This document shows positions 26,006 through 35,049 of a DNA stretch of 64,000 nt, piece after piece. The first letter of the stretch is position 1; every line of letters begins with the position of its first letter. The DNA comes from Rhizobium sp. FKY42 (GTDB taxonomy: Bacteria > Pseudomonadota > Alphaproteobacteria > Rhizobiales > Rhizobiaceae): the NCBI RefSeq assembly GCF_005222835.1, contig NZ_STGA01000073.1, positions 208,150 through 272,149 of the forward strand, written 5' to 3'. The notes below the pieces were generated by a model, which made no database searches, was not told the DNA's origin, and saw nothing but the letters and a program-made list of their open reading frames with translations. A program made the position numbers and the translations under genes.

Positions 26006-27211
26006 ATGATTGCCTCACCCTCCAACGCCGCCCCTTTACACGGCATACGCGTTATCGAGCTCGCTCGCGTTCTCGCCGGTCCATGGGCTGGCCAGATGCT
26101 GGCCGATCTCGGTGCCGATGTCATCAAGGTCGAGAACCCGAACGGCGGGGATGACACCCGCGCCTGGGGTCCTCCTTTCGTAGAGGGCGTGCAAGGAGAC
26201 AATCTCTCTGCCGCCTACTATCACTCCACCAATCGCGGCAAACGATCTGTGGCGGTTGACTTCAGTACGCCTGAAGGTCAGGAAACCGTTCGCGAACTGG
26301 TGCAAGATGCCGATGTCATCATCGAGAACTTCAAGCTGGGTGGCTTGAAGAAATACGGTCTTGATTATGAGAGCCTCAAGGCCATCAACCCGAAGCTGGT
26401 CTATTGCTCCATCACCGGCTTTGGCCAGAACGGTCCCTATGCTGCATTGGCTGGTTACGATTACATCGTGCAGGGCATGTCCGGCTTCATGTCAATCACC
26501 GGCGCACCGGATGGCGAACCGATGAAGGCGGGCGTTGCCATTGCCGATATATTCACGGGCATTTACGCCGTCACCGCTATTCAGGCAGCCCTCATTCATG
26601 CGCTGAAAACAGGGCAAGGCCAGCATGTGGATATGGCACTTCTGGATGTCATGTCTGCAGTTCTTGCCAACCAGAATATGAACTACCTGATTTCGGGCAA
26701 GGCACCGGTGCGGCTCGGCAATGCCCACCCCAATATCAGCCCCTATGAAGTGGTTCCGACGGCAGACGGCCATCTCATTCTCGCCGTCGGCAATGACGGC
26801 CAATTCGCGCGGCTCTGCAAGATCTTGGGGCTTGAAGAAATGAGTGCAGACGAGCGCTTCGCCACCAACAAGGCGCGTGTGGCAAACCGCGATGCAGTCC
26901 GCGCCGCTGTGATCGCGAAAACCCAGACATGGACCAAGGCGGACCTGCTGGCCGCCTGCGGCGAGAATGCGGTGCCCGCCGGCCCGATCAACTCGATCGA
27001 CGAGATGTTCGAAGATCCGCAAATCAAGGCGCGCGAATTGAAGATCGATCTCGCCGCACAGGATGGCACGGTCATTCCGGGCGTACGCACGCCGATCATT
27101 CTGTCCGAAACACCATTGACCTATCACAGACCAAGCCCTGCACTTGGCGAACATACAGATGAAGTCCTCGCAGAACTTGAGGCAAAAAAACAGGAGAGGA
27201 AACAGGCATGA
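26006..27211 (+). CDS. CaiB/BaiF (family III) CoA-transferase
   Basis: Transfers CoA between carboxylic acids. The 401-residue product has the N-terminal IRVIELARVLAGPWAGQMLADLGADVIKVE signature region, NRGKRS, and the catalytic Asp in QHVDMALLDVM. Family III enzymes include formyl-CoA:oxalate, carnitine and succinyl-CoA:malate/itaconate-type transferases; the specific acid is not evident. The stop overlaps the start of the TPP enzyme (ATGA), so both are one operon. The ribosome-binding site before ATG 26006 is poor. Confidence 0.87.
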   Translation: MIASPSNAAPLHGIRVIELARVLAGPWAGQMLADLGADVIKVENPNGGDDTRAWGPPFVEGVQGDNLSAAYYHSTNRGKRSVAVDFSTPEGQETVRELVQDADVIIENFKLGGLKKYGLDYESLKAINPKLVYCSITGFGQNGPYAALAGYDYIVQGMSGFMSITGAPDGEPMKAGVAIADIFTGIYAVTAIQAALIHALKTGQGQHVDMALLDVMSAVLANQNMNYLISGKAPVRLGNAHPNISPYEVVPTADGHLILAVGNDGQFARLCKILGLEEMSADERFATNKARVANRDAVRAAVIAKTQTWTKADLLAACGENAVPAGPINSIDEMFEDPQIKARELKIDLAAQDGTVIPGVRTPIILSETPLTYHRPSPALGEHTDEVLAELEAKKQERKQA

Positions 27212-28857
27212 AGACCGGCGGCCAACTTATTGTCGATGCATTGAAGGCCAACGGCGTTAAACGCGTTTCCTGTGTTCCTGGCGAAAGCTATCTCGCCGTT
27301 CTCGATGCGCTTTATGACAGCGGCGTCGAGGTGATGATTTGCCGTCAGGAAGGCGGCGCTGCCATGATGGCCGATAGCTGGGGTCGCCTGACAGGTGAAC
27401 CGGGTATCTGCATGGTGACTCGTGGTCCGGGCGCAACCAACGCTTCTGCCGGCCTGCACGTCGCCATGCAGGACTCGATCCCGATGATCCTCTTCATTGG
27501 ACAGGTTCAGCGCGATGCGCGCGAACGCGAGGCGTTTCAGGAAGTGGAATATCGCCGCGCCTTTACCGAATTTGCCAAATGGGTTGGCGAGATCGATGAT
27601 GCCCGTCGTATTCCGGAATTCGTGACCCGCGCCTTTGCCGTCGCCACCTCCGGCCGCCCCGGCCCCGTCGTGCTCACCCTGCCGGAAGATATGTTGCGCG
27701 ATACGGTGGAAGCACCGGAAGCCAAGCCCTATACCCGCGTCGAAAGCCACCCCGGCGCATCGCAGGTCAAAGCGTTCGGACAGATGCTGAGCGAAGCCAA
27801 GCGGCCCATGTTCATCATCGGCGGTACGCGGTGGAATGAAGAGGCCGTTGCCGACTTCCAGAGCTTTGCCGAAAAGTTCCGTATTCCCGTCGGTTGCTCC
27901 TTCCGCCGCCAGATGCTGTTCAACCACACGCATGCTTCTTACGCAGGCGATGTCGGCATCGGCATCAACCCTGCACTTGCAAAAGAAATCAAGGAGTCGG
28001 ATCTCATCGTGCTGCTTGGCAGCCGCATGTCGGAAATGCCTTCCTCCGGCTATACGCTGCTGGATATCCCCTACCCGTCGCAGAAAATCGTCCACATCTT
28101 CCCGGACCCGGAGGAGCTTGGCCGCATCTATCGCCCCGATCTCGCAATTGTTGCTGCACCGGCGGAATTCGTAGAAGCGATCAAGGATCTGGAAGCACCG
28201 GCGCAACCTGTCTGGGCAGAGCGTACCACCTCCATGCATGAGGCCTATCTGCGCTGGTCCACGCCGCCGGAAACCGGACCGGGCGATGTGCAGATGGGCC
28301 CGATCATGAACTGGATTGAGGCCAATGTGCCGAAGACCGCCGTCTTCACCAATGGCGCTGGCAACTACGCCACCTGGCTGCATCGCTTCCACCGCTTCCA
28401 GGCCTATAACACCCAGTCCGCACCGACTTCGGGGTCCATGGGCTATGGCCTGCCTGCCGCCGTTGCGGCCAAGGCGCTGTTCCCGGAACGGGAGGTCATA
28501 TGCTTTGCAGGCGATGGCTGCTTCATGATGCATGGCCAGGAATTCATCACCGCCGTGCGCTATGGCCTGCCGATCATCACTGTGCTGGTCAACAACGGAA
28601 CCTATGGCACGATCCGCATGCATCAGGAACGCGATTACCCGGGCCGTGTCAGCGGCACCGATCTGGTCAATCCGGACTTCGTGGCGTTCGCGCAAGCCTA
28701 TGGCGGCCATGGCGAGCGGGTGTCTAAGACCGATGAGTTCGGTCCGGCCTTCGAGCGGGCACGCGCCAGCGGCAAACCAGCCATCATCGAGGTCATGCTG
28801 TCGCCGGAAGCCATCACGCCGACGCGAACCCTGACGCAGATCAGAAACAAGACTTGA
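27208..28857 (+). CDS. Thiamine-diphosphate enzyme, acetolactate-synthase-like
   Basis: 549 residues in the three-domain PYR-central-PP layout of the POX/ALS family. The catalytic Glu is in CRQEGGAAMMADSWGR, and the ThDP/Mg motif is GDGCFMM...NNGTYGTIRMHQE. It lacks the oxalyl-CoA decarboxylase signature residues that I can recall, so a 2-oxo-acid lyase or carboligase is more likely than Oxc. No small regulatory ALS subunit is present. Coupled by a four-base overlap to the CoA-transferase, so both probably serve one degradation route. A strong terminator follows. Confidence 0.85.
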   Translation: MKTGGQLIVDALKANGVKRVSCVPGESYLAVLDALYDSGVEVMICRQEGGAAMMADSWGRLTGEPGICMVTRGPGATNASAGLHVAMQDSIPMILFIGQVQRDAREREAFQEVEYRRAFTEFAKWVGEIDDARRIPEFVTRAFAVATSGRPGPVVLTLPEDMLRDTVEAPEAKPYTRVESHPGASQVKAFGQMLSEAKRPMFIIGGTRWNEEAVADFQSFAEKFRIPVGCSFRRQMLFNHTHASYAGDVGIGINPALAKEIKESDLIVLLGSRMSEMPSSGYTLLDIPYPSQKIVHIFPDPEELGRIYRPDLAIVAAPAEFVEAIKDLEAPAQPVWAERTTSMHEAYLRWSTPPETGPGDVQMGPIMNWIEANVPKTAVFTNGAGNYATWLHRFHRFQAYNTQSAPTSGSMGYGLPAAVAAKALFPEREVICFAGDGCFMMHGQEFITAVRYGLPIITVLVNNGTYGTIRMHQERDYPGRVSGTDLVNPDFVAFAQAYGGHGERVSKTDEFGPAFERARASGKPAIIEVMLSPEAITPTRTLTQIRNKT

Positions 28858-28861
28858 ACAA

Positions 28862-28898
28862 AAAAGCCCGGCGGATCAAACCGATCCACCGGGCTTTT
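28862..28898. terminator. Bidirectional rho-independent terminator
   Basis: AAAAGCCCGGCGGATC and GATCCACCGGGCTTTT form a stem with one mismatch. It has T-tracts on both strands and lies between the convergent TPP-enzyme and RidA genes. Confidence 0.9.
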
Positions 28899-28920
28899 GA
28901 ATCAATATGTCAGGCGCTGA

Positions 28921-29262
28921 TTACAGCGCAGCCGTAACGATGAACTCAACCTTGTAATCCGGCGTGGCAAGAGCAGCTTCGCTCGTCGCGCGGGCTGGCG
29001 GGTTCGCCGGATCGATCCAGCTTTCCCAGACGGCGTTCATTTCGCCGAAGGTCGACATATCCGACAGATAGATGATCGTCTGAAGAATCTTGGACTTGTC
29101 CGAACCGGCAGCAGCCAGCAGGCGGTCAACTTCAGCCAGAGCCGACTTGGACTGTTCGGTGACGCTTGCGCCTTCACCAACCTGACCAGCCAGATATACC
29201 GTGTTGCCGTGAACGACGGCGCCGCTCATGCGCTTGCCGGGTTCGATACGCTTGATGCTCAT
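28921..29262 (-). CDS. RidA family protein (enamine/imine deaminase-like)
   Basis: 113 residues of the YjgF/YER057c/UK114 family; RidA hydrolyses reactive enamine/imine intermediates. Visible family features are VYLAGQVGEG near the start, the central SDMSTFGEMNAVWESWI and RATSEAALATPDYKVEFIVTA at the end. The Arg that binds substrate carboxylate in canonical RidA appears as PARATSEA. ATG 29262 follows GGGAGCATTCC; the longer frame to 29406 is an overlap with the next gene. May belong to a paralogous RidA subgroup rather than RidA itself. Confidence 0.88.
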   Translation of the reverse strand: MSIKRIEPGKRMSGAVVHGNTVYLAGQVGEGASVTEQSKSALAEVDRLLAAAGSDKSKILQTIIYLSDMSTFGEMNAVWESWIDPANPPARATSEAALATPDYKVEFIVTAAL

Positions 29263-29308
29263 GGAATGCTCCCAATGAATTGAGCTTACAGAAAGTCTTG
29301 AACAGAAT

Positions 29309-29647
29309 TCAGCCGCGCAGATGCAGGCTCTTCTCGTAAATGGCGGTCGAGCGCGCGCCGGAGCGGCAGTAGCCCAGCATGGGGCGCGGAAATTCATCCA
29401 GCGCATCCACCATGCCCTTTACGGCATCCGCATCGACGCCCATCCGACCAACCGGCACATGCGCGATGTCGAGGCCAAGTTCCTTGGCGCGCGCCGCAAT
29501 CTCGGCAAAGGAAGGCTGCCCCGGCTCTTCTTCATCCGGGCGATTGCAGACGATGGACTTGAAACCCAGAGCCTTGATCTGGTCGAGATCGCTGGGAAGA
29601 ATCTGCCCTGTGACGGAATACTCGTCGTTGATCTGGCGGATATCCAT
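29309..29647 (-). CDS. DUF442 / TIGR01244 rhodanese-phosphatase-fold protein (BLH-like)
   Basis: 112 residues with the Cys loop GYCRSGARS near the C-terminus (C-x4-R, rhodanese size) and the N-terminal pattern INDEYSVTGQILPSDLDQIKALGF. This domain occurs alone or fused to a metallo-beta-lactamase in the rhizobial Blh sulfide-detoxification proteins; here it is the stand-alone form. A sulfurtransferase or phosphatase role is inferred. It lies 46 bp upstream of ridA in the same direction. Confidence 0.82.
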   Translation of the reverse strand: MDIRQINDEYSVTGQILPSDLDQIKALGFKSIVCNRPDEEEPGQPSFAEIAARAKELGLDIAHVPVGRMGVDADAVKGMVDALDEFPRPMLGYCRSGARSTAIYEKSLHLRG

Positions 29648-29738
29648 GGTTCAGCCTCCGGCTAGGAAAATGTTGGGCTTTCAATTACGACGCAGGCTCG
29701 TCCCCGTCAATCGCGGTGCCGTCAATCGCTGGGCTTGC

Positions 29739-30578
29739 TCAAACAAAGCTGAAGCGAAGCGCGTAGTCTGCGCTTTCACCCGGCTTCAACATCTCCAGCT
29801 CTCCTGACCGGGCCAGTTCTTCGCGGCTTGCCAGGCGGTGCGACACGGGCTCGATGCCCAGCACATGTGCCGGTTGCTTCTGGTTTCGCCACACCTGCAG
29901 ATAGGGGAGCGTGCTCGTCAGAAACTTCACACGCAGCGTCACGCCGCCAAGGCTGGCAATCGGGCCAAGCGACACCTCTGCCCAATCCTCGCCGCCAACA
30001 CGGGCCCGGACACAGAAGACGCTGCCCGGCTCTTCGCCAAAGTTCCAGGCAAAACCACCGCCTTCCAGCATGGCGCCACCAAGCCGCACATTCTCGTCAA
30101 ACAGCCATGCACCAATGTTCATGTGGTACATGTGGACCTTCGCGACAGGCTTATCCCCAACATTGGTCACTTTGTCGGAGAGGCAAACTTCGCCGGTTTC
30201 GCCATTCATCCGCCAATGGCGGTCAAGCAGGACGGAACCGCCATCGGCAGTCTCGACCTTGATCCGCGCAGTACATTCCGCATCGTCGCCCAGCGTATCC
30301 CAGAACAGGATTTCCGCCGGATGGGAGGAGTAGGATCCATGCAACGGATAGCGCTTACCTGAGGCATCGCCATCGATCGGAACAGGATGACGGATATGAT
30401 CAGGCCCGCAGGTGAAGAGGAAGCCTTCCAGCGAATGATCGATCCGCGGATCGCCATCATCGGGAATGGCACGACCGGGGGCGATGTCGGTTCCACCCAC
30501 GATACAGCTGCCGATATCCATGACGCTCGTTGGATCCAGATGGATGATCGGCCCACGGCCTGCAGAAAACTGTTTCAC
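29739..30578 (-). CDS. Aldose 1-epimerase-like protein (DUF4432 type)
   Basis: 279 residues with a galactose-mutarotase-like beta-sandwich pattern: YPLHGSYSSHPAEIL early and the HMYHMNIGAWLF segment, where His residues line the sugar site in the family. DUF4432 proteins are sugar-binding and usually uncharacterised. GTG 30578 is chosen because GGGAGG lies five bases before it; the frame extends to 30608 without a better site. Substrate unknown. Confidence 0.72.
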   Translation of the reverse strand: MKQFSAGRGPIIHLDPTSVMDIGSCIVGGTDIAPGRAIPDDGDPRIDHSLEGFLFTCGPDHIRHPVPIDGDASGKRYPLHGSYSSHPAEILFWDTLGDDAECTARIKVETADGGSVLLDRHWRMNGETGEVCLSDKVTNVGDKPVAKVHMYHMNIGAWLFDENVRLGGAMLEGGGFAWNFGEEPGSVFCVRARVGGEDWAEVSLGPIASLGGVTLRVKFLTSTLPYLQVWRNQKQPAHVLGIEPVSHRLASREELARSGELEMLKPGESADYALRFSFV

Positions 30579-30766
30579 AATCGCCTCCCAGAGCTGTGAC
30601 TGGCGCACAGCCTTATAAAATGTTCACGTTAAGCTCGCATTCACCCTAATTTTTTATCTTTTCCACACTTGCGTCAAAATCGGGCTGTCTGACACAAGGC
30701 GGCAAGGTGGGGTGGAACGCGACGGCGGATTCGCCGTTTCCATTCGTGTTCTCTAACGGTGATATC

Positions 30767-32179
30767 GTGAAGCGCTTATTTGTGACAAGCCTCGGCATTG
30801 CAGCCCTCGTCAGTGTGCAGGTGGCATCCCCTGCCCTTGCGCAAACACGCTATGTGCGTTCGCCTTCTAACGTCGTGCTGGTCGCTCCCGACGGCGCCAT
30901 CCTGGATTACACACCAGATAGCCGCGACGTCGTGATCAGCAGGGACAATATGGGCCGCCGTGTCTATCTTGATCACTGGGGCAATCTGGTTGCCACGGAG
31001 ATGCGCAATGATTCCTACGGCGGAGGCAATCGCTACGACCCATCCGCTGGCGGTTATGGCCGTCAGGACCCATACGCTCCCCGCTACAATGATCGTTACG
31101 GCCAGAGCGCGCGCGGTGGCGGCTATCAGGATTACCGCCAGTACCGACCCGGTGAGCCCGGAGAGGTGACGGGTTCCATTCCGCGTGATGCATCCATTGA
31201 TCGCCTGCCTTTGGATGCCGATGGCGCCATACTGGATGACGGGCAGGAAGACGCCAGCATAGAGCCGCAGCGCGCGCTTCCGCAGCCCAACATCGCGCCT
31301 TCGACCAACAAGCCCATCATCGCCGTTACCAAGAAGCCGCAGGCGGAGATTGCTGCCCTTCAAGTGTTCCTTGACCGGCAGGGCATTTCTCCCGGTGTGA
31401 TCGACGGCCATCTGGGCGATAACGTTAACAAGGCTGTCGCTGCCTGGCAGGAAATGACCGGCGAGACGCTGGATCCGAACAATTCCGAAGACATCATGCA
31501 GCGCCTGACCTATGAGGGCGGCTTGCCAATCGTGGATTACACGATCACCGCAGCTGATGCCGCGGGCCCCTATGTGGCTTCCATTCCAGACGATTACGCT
31601 CACAAGGCGCAACTTCCGGCTATGTCCTTCACGTCAGTGACCGAAGCATTGGCCGAGCGTTTTCACATGGATGAGGAATATCTGAAGTCGCTCAATCCCG
31701 GTGTCGATTTTTCAGTCCCCGGCTCGATCATCAAGGTCATCAATCCGGGCCAACCGAAGACCGGCGAAGTGGTTCGCGTTGTTGCAAACAAGGCCAAAAA
31801 GCAGGTTTTCGCCTATGGCGCGGACGGTCGCCTGATCGCTGCCTATCCTGCAACCATCGGCTCATCGGACACGCCTTCGCCCAGTGGGACGCACACGGTT
31901 GAGCGTATCGCCCTCAATCCGGGCTATACATATAATCCGAAAATCAACTTCAAGCAGGGCAATAACGACAAGATCCTTCAGATCCCGCCAGGGCCTAACG
32001 GTCCGGTCGGTTCTGTGTGGATCGCGCTCTCCAAGCCCACCTACGGCATTCACGGCACACCGGAACCCTCAAAGATTGGCAAGACGAATAGCCATGGCTG
32101 CATTCGCCTGACGAACTGGGACGCGACGGAGCTTGCCAAGATGGTGAAGCGGGGAACGGTGGTGGAGTTCGTGGATTGA
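30767..32179 (+). CDS. L,D-transpeptidase (YkuD domain) with PG-binding repeat
   Basis: Periplasmic enzyme that makes 3-3 crosslinks in peptidoglycan or attaches lipoproteins to it. 470 residues: a signal peptide ending ASPALAQ, a Tyr/Gly/Arg-rich linker (about 75-120), a PG_binding_1 repeat (IAALQVFLDRQGISPGVIDG), then the YkuD catalytic domain with YGIHGTPEP and the active-site S-H-G-C-I-R. GTG 30767 gives a clean signal peptide; the frame is open from 30707. Polar-growing Rhizobiales use many such enzymes. Confidence 0.9.
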   Translation: MKRLFVTSLGIAALVSVQVASPALAQTRYVRSPSNVVLVAPDGAILDYTPDSRDVVISRDNMGRRVYLDHWGNLVATEMRNDSYGGGNRYDPSAGGYGRQDPYAPRYNDRYGQSARGGGYQDYRQYRPGEPGEVTGSIPRDASIDRLPLDADGAILDDGQEDASIEPQRALPQPNIAPSTNKPIIAVTKKPQAEIAALQVFLDRQGISPGVIDGHLGDNVNKAVAAWQEMTGETLDPNNSEDIMQRLTYEGGLPIVDYTITAADAAGPYVASIPDDYAHKAQLPAMSFTSVTEALAERFHMDEEYLKSLNPGVDFSVPGSIIKVINPGQPKTGEVVRVVANKAKKQVFAYGADGRLIAAYPATIGSSDTPSPSGTHTVERIALNPGYTYNPKINFKQGNNDKILQIPPGPNGPVGSVWIALSKPTYGIHGTPEPSKIGKTNSHGCIRLTNWDATELAKMVKRGTVVEFVD

Positions 32180-32222
32180 TCAGGCGAGATTGATGGGACC
32201 TGATGACAGCCACGATCAATGC

Positions 32223-32825
32223 TCAGACCAAATCCTTCGCCATCAAAACCCACTCTCCCTGCTCATCTGAACCGGGGAAGGGAAGAAACTGCCTTCGATC
32301 AAGCTCAGCAAAGCCGGCTTTCTTATACAGCGCGTAGGCAGTGGAATTAAAACTACCGACGAGAAGAGAAAGTTGCGTTGCGTATTTTATTCTGGCTAGA
32401 CGCTCGGCTTCGGCCAGCAGAACGCTACCCAGCCCCTTGCGCTGATGCTCAGGATAAATCGCGAGCGCCGAAATGTACCAGCTTCCGACCACCATTGCCT
32501 TCAACTCATTCAGCGGAACAAGATGCTCCGGTCCGGCCTGAGGTGACTTGGCACTCACAGGAATGATGTATCCGTTGAAGCCGCCAACAATCTCGGCATT
32601 AATGTCCGCAAGCAGCCAATTTTGAAAATGGGTAAAATGGTTGCTGTCGTTGCGAATGATATTCCGGCCCACTTCGAATGCTGATTGCCCCGGCCAAGCC
32701 GATAACGCCCACAGGAATGATGTGAGGCGGCGGGTCGCCATGTCAGCGAAAAGCACAAGATGAGCACAATCGTTTACGGATGCCGGACGAAGGTTTACTG
32801 GCGCGATATGAGGGGAGGAGGACAA
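32223..32825 (-). CDS. GNAT-family N-acetyltransferase
   Basis: 200 residues with the GNAT acetyl-CoA loop HQRKGLGSVLLAEAER and the C-terminal ALYKKAGF strand. TTG 32825 is preferred, since GGAG lies seven bases before it; the frame is open to 32903 with ATG there but no clear ribosome-binding site. Substrate cannot be inferred. Convergent with the L,D-transpeptidase gene. Confidence 0.78.
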   Translation of the reverse strand: MSSSPHIAPVNLRPASVNDCAHLVLFADMATRRLTSFLWALSAWPGQSAFEVGRNIIRNDSNHFTHFQNWLLADINAEIVGGFNGYIIPVSAKSPQAGPEHLVPLNELKAMVVGSWYISALAIYPEHQRKGLGSVLLAEAERLARIKYATQLSLLVGSFNSTAYALYKKAGFAELDRRQFLPFPGSDEQGEWVLMAKDLV

Positions 32826-32963
32826 TGGATTTCTCCAATTCTTGATATAATAAACAGCCCGCCAACCGCACGGCTGGCAGGCTAACAGGTTGAAAAAATG
32901 CAACCTTTTGATCAGCTAAGCTACTGGCGTTCCACTTAAGACAGAGAGCCGTGTCTTCTCCGT

Positions 32964-33680
32964 TCAAGCCGCTGAACGATTGAAGTTCAACACGCGCCCT
33001 ACGCCGGAGCGCACGATGCGCATGGGCATCAGGCGCTTCACCTCATCCGCCAGCGCACGAATGTTTTCGCGGGCCTTCTCGAGGTTGGAAACCTTTGCCG
33101 CATCCAGCGTATAGAGCGTACCGCCCACTTCGAACAATTCGCGGAAGGCCGTGCGTTCGCCAATCGGCGTATTCAGCACGTTCACACCGCGCTGAGCCAG
33201 CAGGCCCTTGATCGCGAGAAGCGAGCGGGTCGTGACCATGGGCGTGACGCGGGTCAGCACCACGGAGTGAGCCACCGCATGGCCTGCCTTCTCCTTCATC
33301 AGCGCCAGAAGGTCGAGGATCTGTGCCGCTCCCTTCGCATCCATGGCTGATCCCTGCACCGGGATGAACACATGGTCGGAGAGGCCAAGCGCCGTCGTCA
33401 CCAAGGCGTCGCGCGCGCCAGCAAGGTCGATAACAAAGTAATCCGTCTGTCCCGCCATCTCGCGCAGATGACACTGCAGAGACGCGACAGATACTTCTGT
33501 AATAATGGAGATGTTGCGCACGGCACCGGACATCTCGTGCCATTGGCTGATCCAACGTTGGGGATCCGCATCAATCAGCGTGACCCGATAGCCTTGGTGA
33601 GCGAGTTCGGTGGCAAGTAGCAGTGCTGCGGTGGTTTTGCCTGCCCCACCCTTGGCATTCGCGAAAGAAATCACGGGCAT
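32964..33680 (-). CDS. ParA/MinD-family ATPase (orphan)
   Basis: 238 residues with the deviant Walker A KGGAGKTT at about 10-17, the switch DADPQRW and FVIDLAGARDALV. Such ATPases position DNA or protein cargo on the nucleoid or membrane. No parB gene or parS site lies nearby, and the size matches small orphan ParAs (including the VirC1-like group) rather than chromosomal ParA. ATG 33680 (MPVISFANAKGG) is chosen because the Walker A must be close to the N-terminus. Confidence 0.85.
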   Translation of the reverse strand: MPVISFANAKGGAGKTTAALLLATELAHQGYRVTLIDADPQRWISQWHEMSGAVRNISIITEVSVASLQCHLREMAGQTDYFVIDLAGARDALVTTALGLSDHVFIPVQGSAMDAKGAAQILDLLALMKEKAGHAVAHSVVLTRVTPMVTTRSLLAIKGLLAQRGVNVLNTPIGERTAFRELFEVGGTLYTLDAAKVSNLEKARENIRALADEVKRLMPMRIVRSGVGRVLNFNRSAA

Positions 33681-33849
33681 AAATCGGCATCCTCGTCTGT
33701 AATCGAGCCGCATCGCTCAAACGAGCACCGGAACATGTGCTCTTGAAGTAAAGTTTCTCCAAACAGGGTTAACGATGTGTAAATTCATAATACGTTAATT
33801 TACCTAACAGAACTTAGGATTGGGCGCGCACAAAGATGCTCGCAAAAAG

Positions 33850-33872
33850 AGGTCCGGCAGCTTACCGGACCT
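33850..33872 (-). terminator. Rho-independent terminator of the Fe-alcohol dehydrogenase gene
   Basis: AGGTCCGG and CCGGACCT form a perfect stem; on the minus strand it is followed by CTTTTTGC, 26 bp past the stop at 33898. Confidence 0.85.
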
Positions 33873-33897
33873 CCCTTTTCTTGGTAATCGTCGGCTT

Positions 33898-35043
33898 TCA
33901 GAAGCAGTCGCGGAAAAGCTGCTTGGTATTTTCCAACGTCAGCGTCACCGGATTACCGCCGCAGGACGGGTCTTCAATCGCCATGGCGGAAAGTTCGTCG
34001 ATTCGGTCCGGCTGAATACCCATCGCCGTCAGGTTGTCAGGCACATGCAGTTCCGCACGAAGCTTCAGTACATAGTCGTAGAAGCCGTCGAAGCCGCCCG
34101 CGATTCCGAGATAGGCGGCAGCACGCTCGATTTTGTACTCGATCTTCGAACGATTGAACTTCAGCACAGGCGGCATCACGACGGCATTCGTCATGCCATG
34201 ATGCGTGTTGTAGACGGCACCGATGGGGTGGGACAGCGCGTGGATGGCCCCCAAACCCTTCTGGAACGCGACGGCACCCATGGCAGCGGCCGCCATCATG
34301 TTGGTGCGGGCCTCGATATCCGTGCCTTCGTGGTAGGCGCGTGGCAGGAATTCCTTCACCAGTCGCATGCCTTCCAGCGCAATGCCCTGGCTCATTGGGT
34401 GATAGAAGGGCGAGCAATAGGCTTCAAGGCAATGGGCGAAGGCGTCCATCCCCGTTCCAGCCGTGATTGCCTTCGGCATGCCGACCGTCAGTTCCGGATC
34501 GCTGATCACGACACCCGGCAGGAACTTCGGGTGGAAGATGATCTTCTTTACATGGGTCACCGAATTGGTGATGACGGAAGCGCGGCCCACTTCCGAACCG
34601 GTGCCTGCCGTTGTCGGAACCGCAACGATCGGAGCGATTCCTTCCACCTTCGCACGCGTCCACCAGTCGCCAATATCCTCGAAGTCCCAGACCGGACGAT
34701 CCTGGCCGACCATGAAAGCAACGCACTTGCCAAGATCGAGGCCGGAGCCACCACCGAAAGCAACGACGCCATCATGCCCACCCGCGCGGAATGCCTTGAT
34801 GCCCGCTTCGAGGTTCTTCTCATTCGGGTTGGGATCGACATCCGCGAAGATGGCGCGGCCAAGGCCCGCCTCTTCCAGCACGTCCAGCGCCCCTTGCGTG
34901 ATCGCCATATTGGCGAGTCCGCGGTCGGTGATCAGCAGCGGCTTCTTCATACCCAGCGATTTGCAGGCGTCCGCCAGTTCCTTGATGCGGCCGCGGCCAA
35001 GCTTGACGGCGGTCGGGTAGCTCCAGTTTGCGGTGATGTTCAT
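33898..35043 (-). CDS. Iron-containing alcohol dehydrogenase
   Basis: 381 residues of the Fe-ADH (group III) family, which interconverts alcohols and aldehydes with NAD(P). The NAD loop is VVAFGGGSGLDLGK; metal-site His/Asp lie in GTGMDAFAHCLEAY, ALSHPIGAVYNTHHG and related motifs. It is the last gene of the minus-strand catabolic block, six bp after the aldehyde dehydrogenase, so the pair likely handles an aldehyde intermediate of amine breakdown. Terminator follows. Confidence 0.9.
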   Translation of the reverse strand: MNITANWSYPTAVKLGRGRIKELADACKSLGMKKPLLITDRGLANMAITQGALDVLEEAGLGRAIFADVDPNPNEKNLEAGIKAFRAGGHDGVVAFGGGSGLDLGKCVAFMVGQDRPVWDFEDIGDWWTRAKVEGIAPIVAVPTTAGTGSEVGRASVITNSVTHVKKIIFHPKFLPGVVISDPELTVGMPKAITAGTGMDAFAHCLEAYCSPFYHPMSQGIALEGMRLVKEFLPRAYHEGTDIEARTNMMAAAAMGAVAFQKGLGAIHALSHPIGAVYNTHHGMTNAVVMPPVLKFNRSKIEYKIERAAAYLGIAGGFDGFYDYVLKLRAELHVPDNLTAMGIQPDRIDELSAMAIEDPSCGGNPVTLTLENTKQLFRDCF

Positions 35044-35049
35044 GGCGTC

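Noticed and set aside
27124..28710. 528-codon minus-strand frame opposite the TPP enzyme
   Set aside because: Antisense to a complete enzyme with intact motifs; no ribosome-binding site or family.
27208..28857. Oxalyl-CoA decarboxylase (oxc)
   Set aside because: Despite the CoA-transferase neighbour, the PYR and PP motifs read as ALS-like; kept as an open substrate question in the findings.
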